Below, one piece after another: positions 61,850-64,000 of a stretch of 64,000 bases of DNA. The notes beneath the pieces are model-generated. The model had not been told where the DNA came from. It searched no databases and saw nothing but the letters and a program-made list of their open reading frames with translations. The stretch spans positions 9,546,983 through 9,610,982 of the forward strand of contig NC_051138.1 in assembly GCF_014839805.1 (NCBI RefSeq), given 5' to 3'. The position numbers and the translations under genes were made by a program. Each line of letters opens with the position of its first letter. Within the stretch, counting starts at the first letter, position 1. This stretch comes from Manduca sexta. Lineage: Eukaryota > Arthropoda > Insecta > Lepidoptera > Sphingidae.

Positions 61850-62090
61850 ATCCAAGATGGCCGCCGCTACAAGATGGCGGACAACTTAGTTTTTTTCAAT
61901 CCCATCAATATGGGTATCAAATGAAAGGGCTTGTCAAGTAGAATTCAGTGCACTATACAAAATCAAAATCAAAGATGGCCACTGCTACAAAATGGCGGAT
62001 AATGTAGTTTTCAATCCCATCAATATGGCTATCAAAATAAAGGGCTTGGTAAGTATAATACAGTATACTATACAAAATTACAGTATGAAT
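61850..62090 (+). repeat. Tandem duplication with 118-bp period
   Basis: AAGATGGCCGCCGCTACAAG at 61854 and AAGATGGCCACTGCTACAAA at 61972 begin two diverged units, each continuing with CAATCCCATCAATATGG. They lie upstream of the helicase remnant and may belong to the same large element. Confidence 0.65.
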
Positions 62091-62366
62091 CTCCCACCCA
62101 AGTCAAGATCTGATATCCTGTCGAGGACTGTGTGGCGTTAGGGTGGCTAAAAATGATACCTCGCTAGGGGTACACCAGCCAAGTTAAGGTAAAAGGTAAA
62201 AGCGCGCCGAGAACTGTATGGCATTAGGGTGGATAAAAATGATATATCGTTAGCGTTTTCCCCTCAAGATTCAGGCACATCTTGTTGTACATAGCCTTGC
62301 CCCTCTAATGGACCTCTGGGAAAATGTCTGAAAAAAAAATGTAAAAATGTCCAGTCCTCGTGGGAA

Positions 62367-62959
62367 CAAAATGGTAACAACAAATTCTACAAAAAATAAA
62401 AACAGAAACACTAATACCAGCTAATATCAATAAGACTGGGGGTTTACCAGCAGAATTAGAAATATTTGTGGGAGCAAAAGTCATGTTGCGGTCCAATATT
62501 GAGGTTTCAAAGGGATTAGTTAATGGCGCTATAGGATATATCAACGAAATCGTTTGGCCCCTATTTCGTCGAACTCAGATGTACGCAACAGACGTACCTT
62601 CGGTTCGAATCGACTTTGCAAGAGATAGCGTACATCTTATACACCCGAAAGCCATACAGTTTCCAGCCAAATTTAATTACGGGACGGCTGAAAGACGAAT
62701 GTTGCCCTTAATATTGTCATGGGCTTCCACGGTGCATAAAATGCAGGGCAGCACTGTGGATCATGCTGTCGTATACTTAGACGCTAAACTATTTGAGGAA
62801 GGCCAAGCCTACGTTGCTCTTAGTAGAGTGAGATCTTTGGAGGGATTACGTATTGAAGAGTTTGACTGCAATAAACTAACAGGCAAGAAACCTTGCAATA
62901 ATGAGGCACTCAACGAATTGAATAGAATGAGAAATAAAAACTTTAAAATAAAAAAGTAA
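62367..62959 (+). pseudogene. PIF1-like DNA helicase, C-terminal part (Helitron or related element)
   Basis: An open frame from about 62372 to TAA at 62957-62959 encodes the last part of a PIF1-family helicase: LPAELEIFVGAKVMLRSNIE, GLVNGAIGYINEIVWP, RRMLPLILSWASTVHKMQGS and GQAYVALSRVRSLEGLRIEE, corresponding to late helicase motifs (the KMQG and ALSR segments are motifs V-VI). The Walker A/B half is absent: TAA at 62363-62365 precedes the frame and upstream sequence is non-coding. PIF1-like helicases occur in Helitron Rep-Hel proteins and in host enzymes; the repeat-rich setting and the lack of introns favour a mobile element. It cannot be an active helicase as it stands. Confidence 0.8.
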
Positions 62960-63079
62960 AAAAAAAAATTAAGTTAAACGGTTTTATATTGCAGATAAAT
63001 GTACTAAAAGCTAAATAAAAAAGTAAAAAAAAAAATAAGTTAAACGGTTTTATATTGCAGATAAATGTACTGAAAGTTA
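62946..63079 (+). repeat. Tandem duplication of 66 bp at the end of the helicase frame
   Basis: AAGTTAAACGGTTTTATATT at 62971 recurs at 63037, with the same flanks (AAAAAGTAAAAAAAAAA before and GCAGATAAATGTACT after). The first copy includes the helicase stop codon. Confidence 0.8.
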
Positions 63080-63260
63080 AAATAATTTCATGGATACAGT
63101 CATGGGTACCAATATGTATACATTGTTATATTTTCAAAATAAAGTAACTCGTAACCTACTCACTTTCTAGAAATATCTATGGTCACATAAATTCCTAAAA
63201 ATGCAATATACATTTATGTAAACACCTATGACAAAAGATGTCATTTTTGAAATATACTTA

Positions 63261-64000
63261 GTCTGGCCATAAATACTGTTACACTTAATTATAAAAAAAT
63301 ATTACATTTGAATTTCGAATCTGTCATTTTTATACGATTGTTCATTGTGTTTTCTCATTTTGGCGCCAATACATTGTAAAATATTTTGCGATATTAAAAT
63401 GGTGTGGGGTGATAAAGAGAACCGAATCGCTGTGATAGCATTACACAAAGTAGGTATGGAGCCAAATGCAATTTTTAAAACTCTCCATACACTTGGTATT
63501 AGTAAAATGTTTGTGTACCGGGCTATTAATAGGTACAATGAGACCTCCTCTGTTTGTGACAGAAAAGATCTGGCCGTCCACGTAGTGTTCGTACGAAAAA
63601 GGTGGTCAAAGCAGTAAGGGAAAGAATTCGAAGAAATCCTGTCCGAAAGCAAAAGATTTTATCTCGGGAAATGAAGATAGCACCTAGAACCATGTCGCGT
63701 ATTTTAAAAGATGACTTAGGACTTGCAGCCTATAAGAGACGCACTGGCCATTTCTTAACTGATAATTTAAAGAAGAATAGGGTGGTAAAATCGAAACAAC
63801 TACTGAAGCGGTACGCAAAGGGAGGTCACAGAAAAATTTTGTTTACGGATGAGAAAATTTTTACAATTGAGCAACATTTTAACAAACAAAATGACCGTAT
63901 TTATGCTCAAAGCTCTAAGGAAGCTTCCCAATTAGTCGACAGAGTGCAACGTGGACATTATCCGACTTCAGTGATGGTTTGGTGGGGTGTTAGCTATGAA
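63261..64000 (+). mobile_element. Mariner-type DNA transposon, 5' part (cut by window end)
   Basis: It begins after TA with GTCTGGCCATAAATACTGTT, the probable left inverted end, and carries a transposase gene from 63399. The right end lies outside the window. Insertion at TA is the rule in the Tc1/mariner superfamily. Confidence 0.8.
63399..64000 (+). pseudogene. Mariner-type transposase, partial and frameshifted
   Basis: ATG at 63399 starts a helix-turn-helix N-terminus (ENRIAVIALHKVGMEPNAIF, GISKMFVYRAINRY), which binds the inverted ends. The frame breaks at a run of four A (63563-63566); the next frame continues with basic GRPRSVRTKK and IAPRTMSRILKDDLG (second helix-turn-helix), then KILFTDEKIFTIE with the first catalytic Asp (about 63849) and VMVWWGVSYE at the window edge. 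The second and third catalytic residues lie beyond. It would cut and paste the element at TA sites. Apart from the one break it looks little decayed. Confidence 0.85.

Overview
This window looks like an intron-rich or intergenic stretch of an insect chromosome, most likely from a moth or butterfly (Lepidoptera). The base composition is AT-rich. There are no operons and no long host reading frames. The repeats are of kinds familiar from Lepidoptera: short elements ending in a GC-rich hairpin plus CTAG (Helitron-like), tRNA-headed SINEs, a retroelement tail with a CTTACCATCAGG-type motif, Copia and Jockey retrotransposons, and hAT, mariner and TTAA-flanked miniature elements. The species assignment is inference, because no diagnostic host gene can be named. 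A run of exactly 500 N (20296-20795) marks an assembly gap.

Layout. 0.4-0.6 kb: a TTAA-flanked miniature element. 4.3-9.1 kb: a tRNA-derived SINE split by a 4,445-bp DNA transposon (4551-8995) with imperfect terminal inverted repeats, a 4-bp ACAC target duplication, repeated GGTAATGAGA-like subterminal motifs and a broken D-D-E transposase gene on the minus strand. 11.4-14.7 kb: a short poly(A) retroelement, a Helitron-like element, a palindromic miniature element and a second poly(A) retroelement tail. 15.86-20.07 kb: a Copia-type LTR retrotransposon with almost identical LTRs and a 5-bp duplication. 22.1-24.1 kb: about 224-bp units in opposite orientations around a possible small exon. 24.5 kb: a second copy of the first miniature element. 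29-33.3 kb: a retroelement tail, an unclassified 0.8-kb repeat and a 5'-truncated Jockey-type LINE with an intact 545-codon reverse-transcriptase frame. 33.3-38.9 kb: a patchwork of tandem and inverted repeats. 39.4 kb: a SINE with an inverted head. 42.7 kb: a hairpin element. 39.8-52.9 kb is otherwise sparse. 53-60 kb: two GC-rich exon candidates on the minus strand in compatible phase, among SINE, Helitron-like and hAT-like copies. 61.4-64 kb: a SINE, the end of a PIF1-like helicase gene, and the first part of a mariner-type transposon cut by the window edge.

Most of the recognisable coding potential belongs to mobile elements. The only plausible host gene is the minus-strand exon pair at 60189-60371 and 52938-53153; I cannot name it. 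Almost every break in the mobile-element reading frames falls at a change in length of a single-base run, and both LTR differences are of the same kind, so some apparent pseudogenes may reflect base-calling errors. The most interesting object is the 4.4-kb DNA transposon: its boundaries, target duplication, DD34E-spaced catalytic triad and multi-copy subterminal motif can all be read directly, but I cannot place its superfamily.
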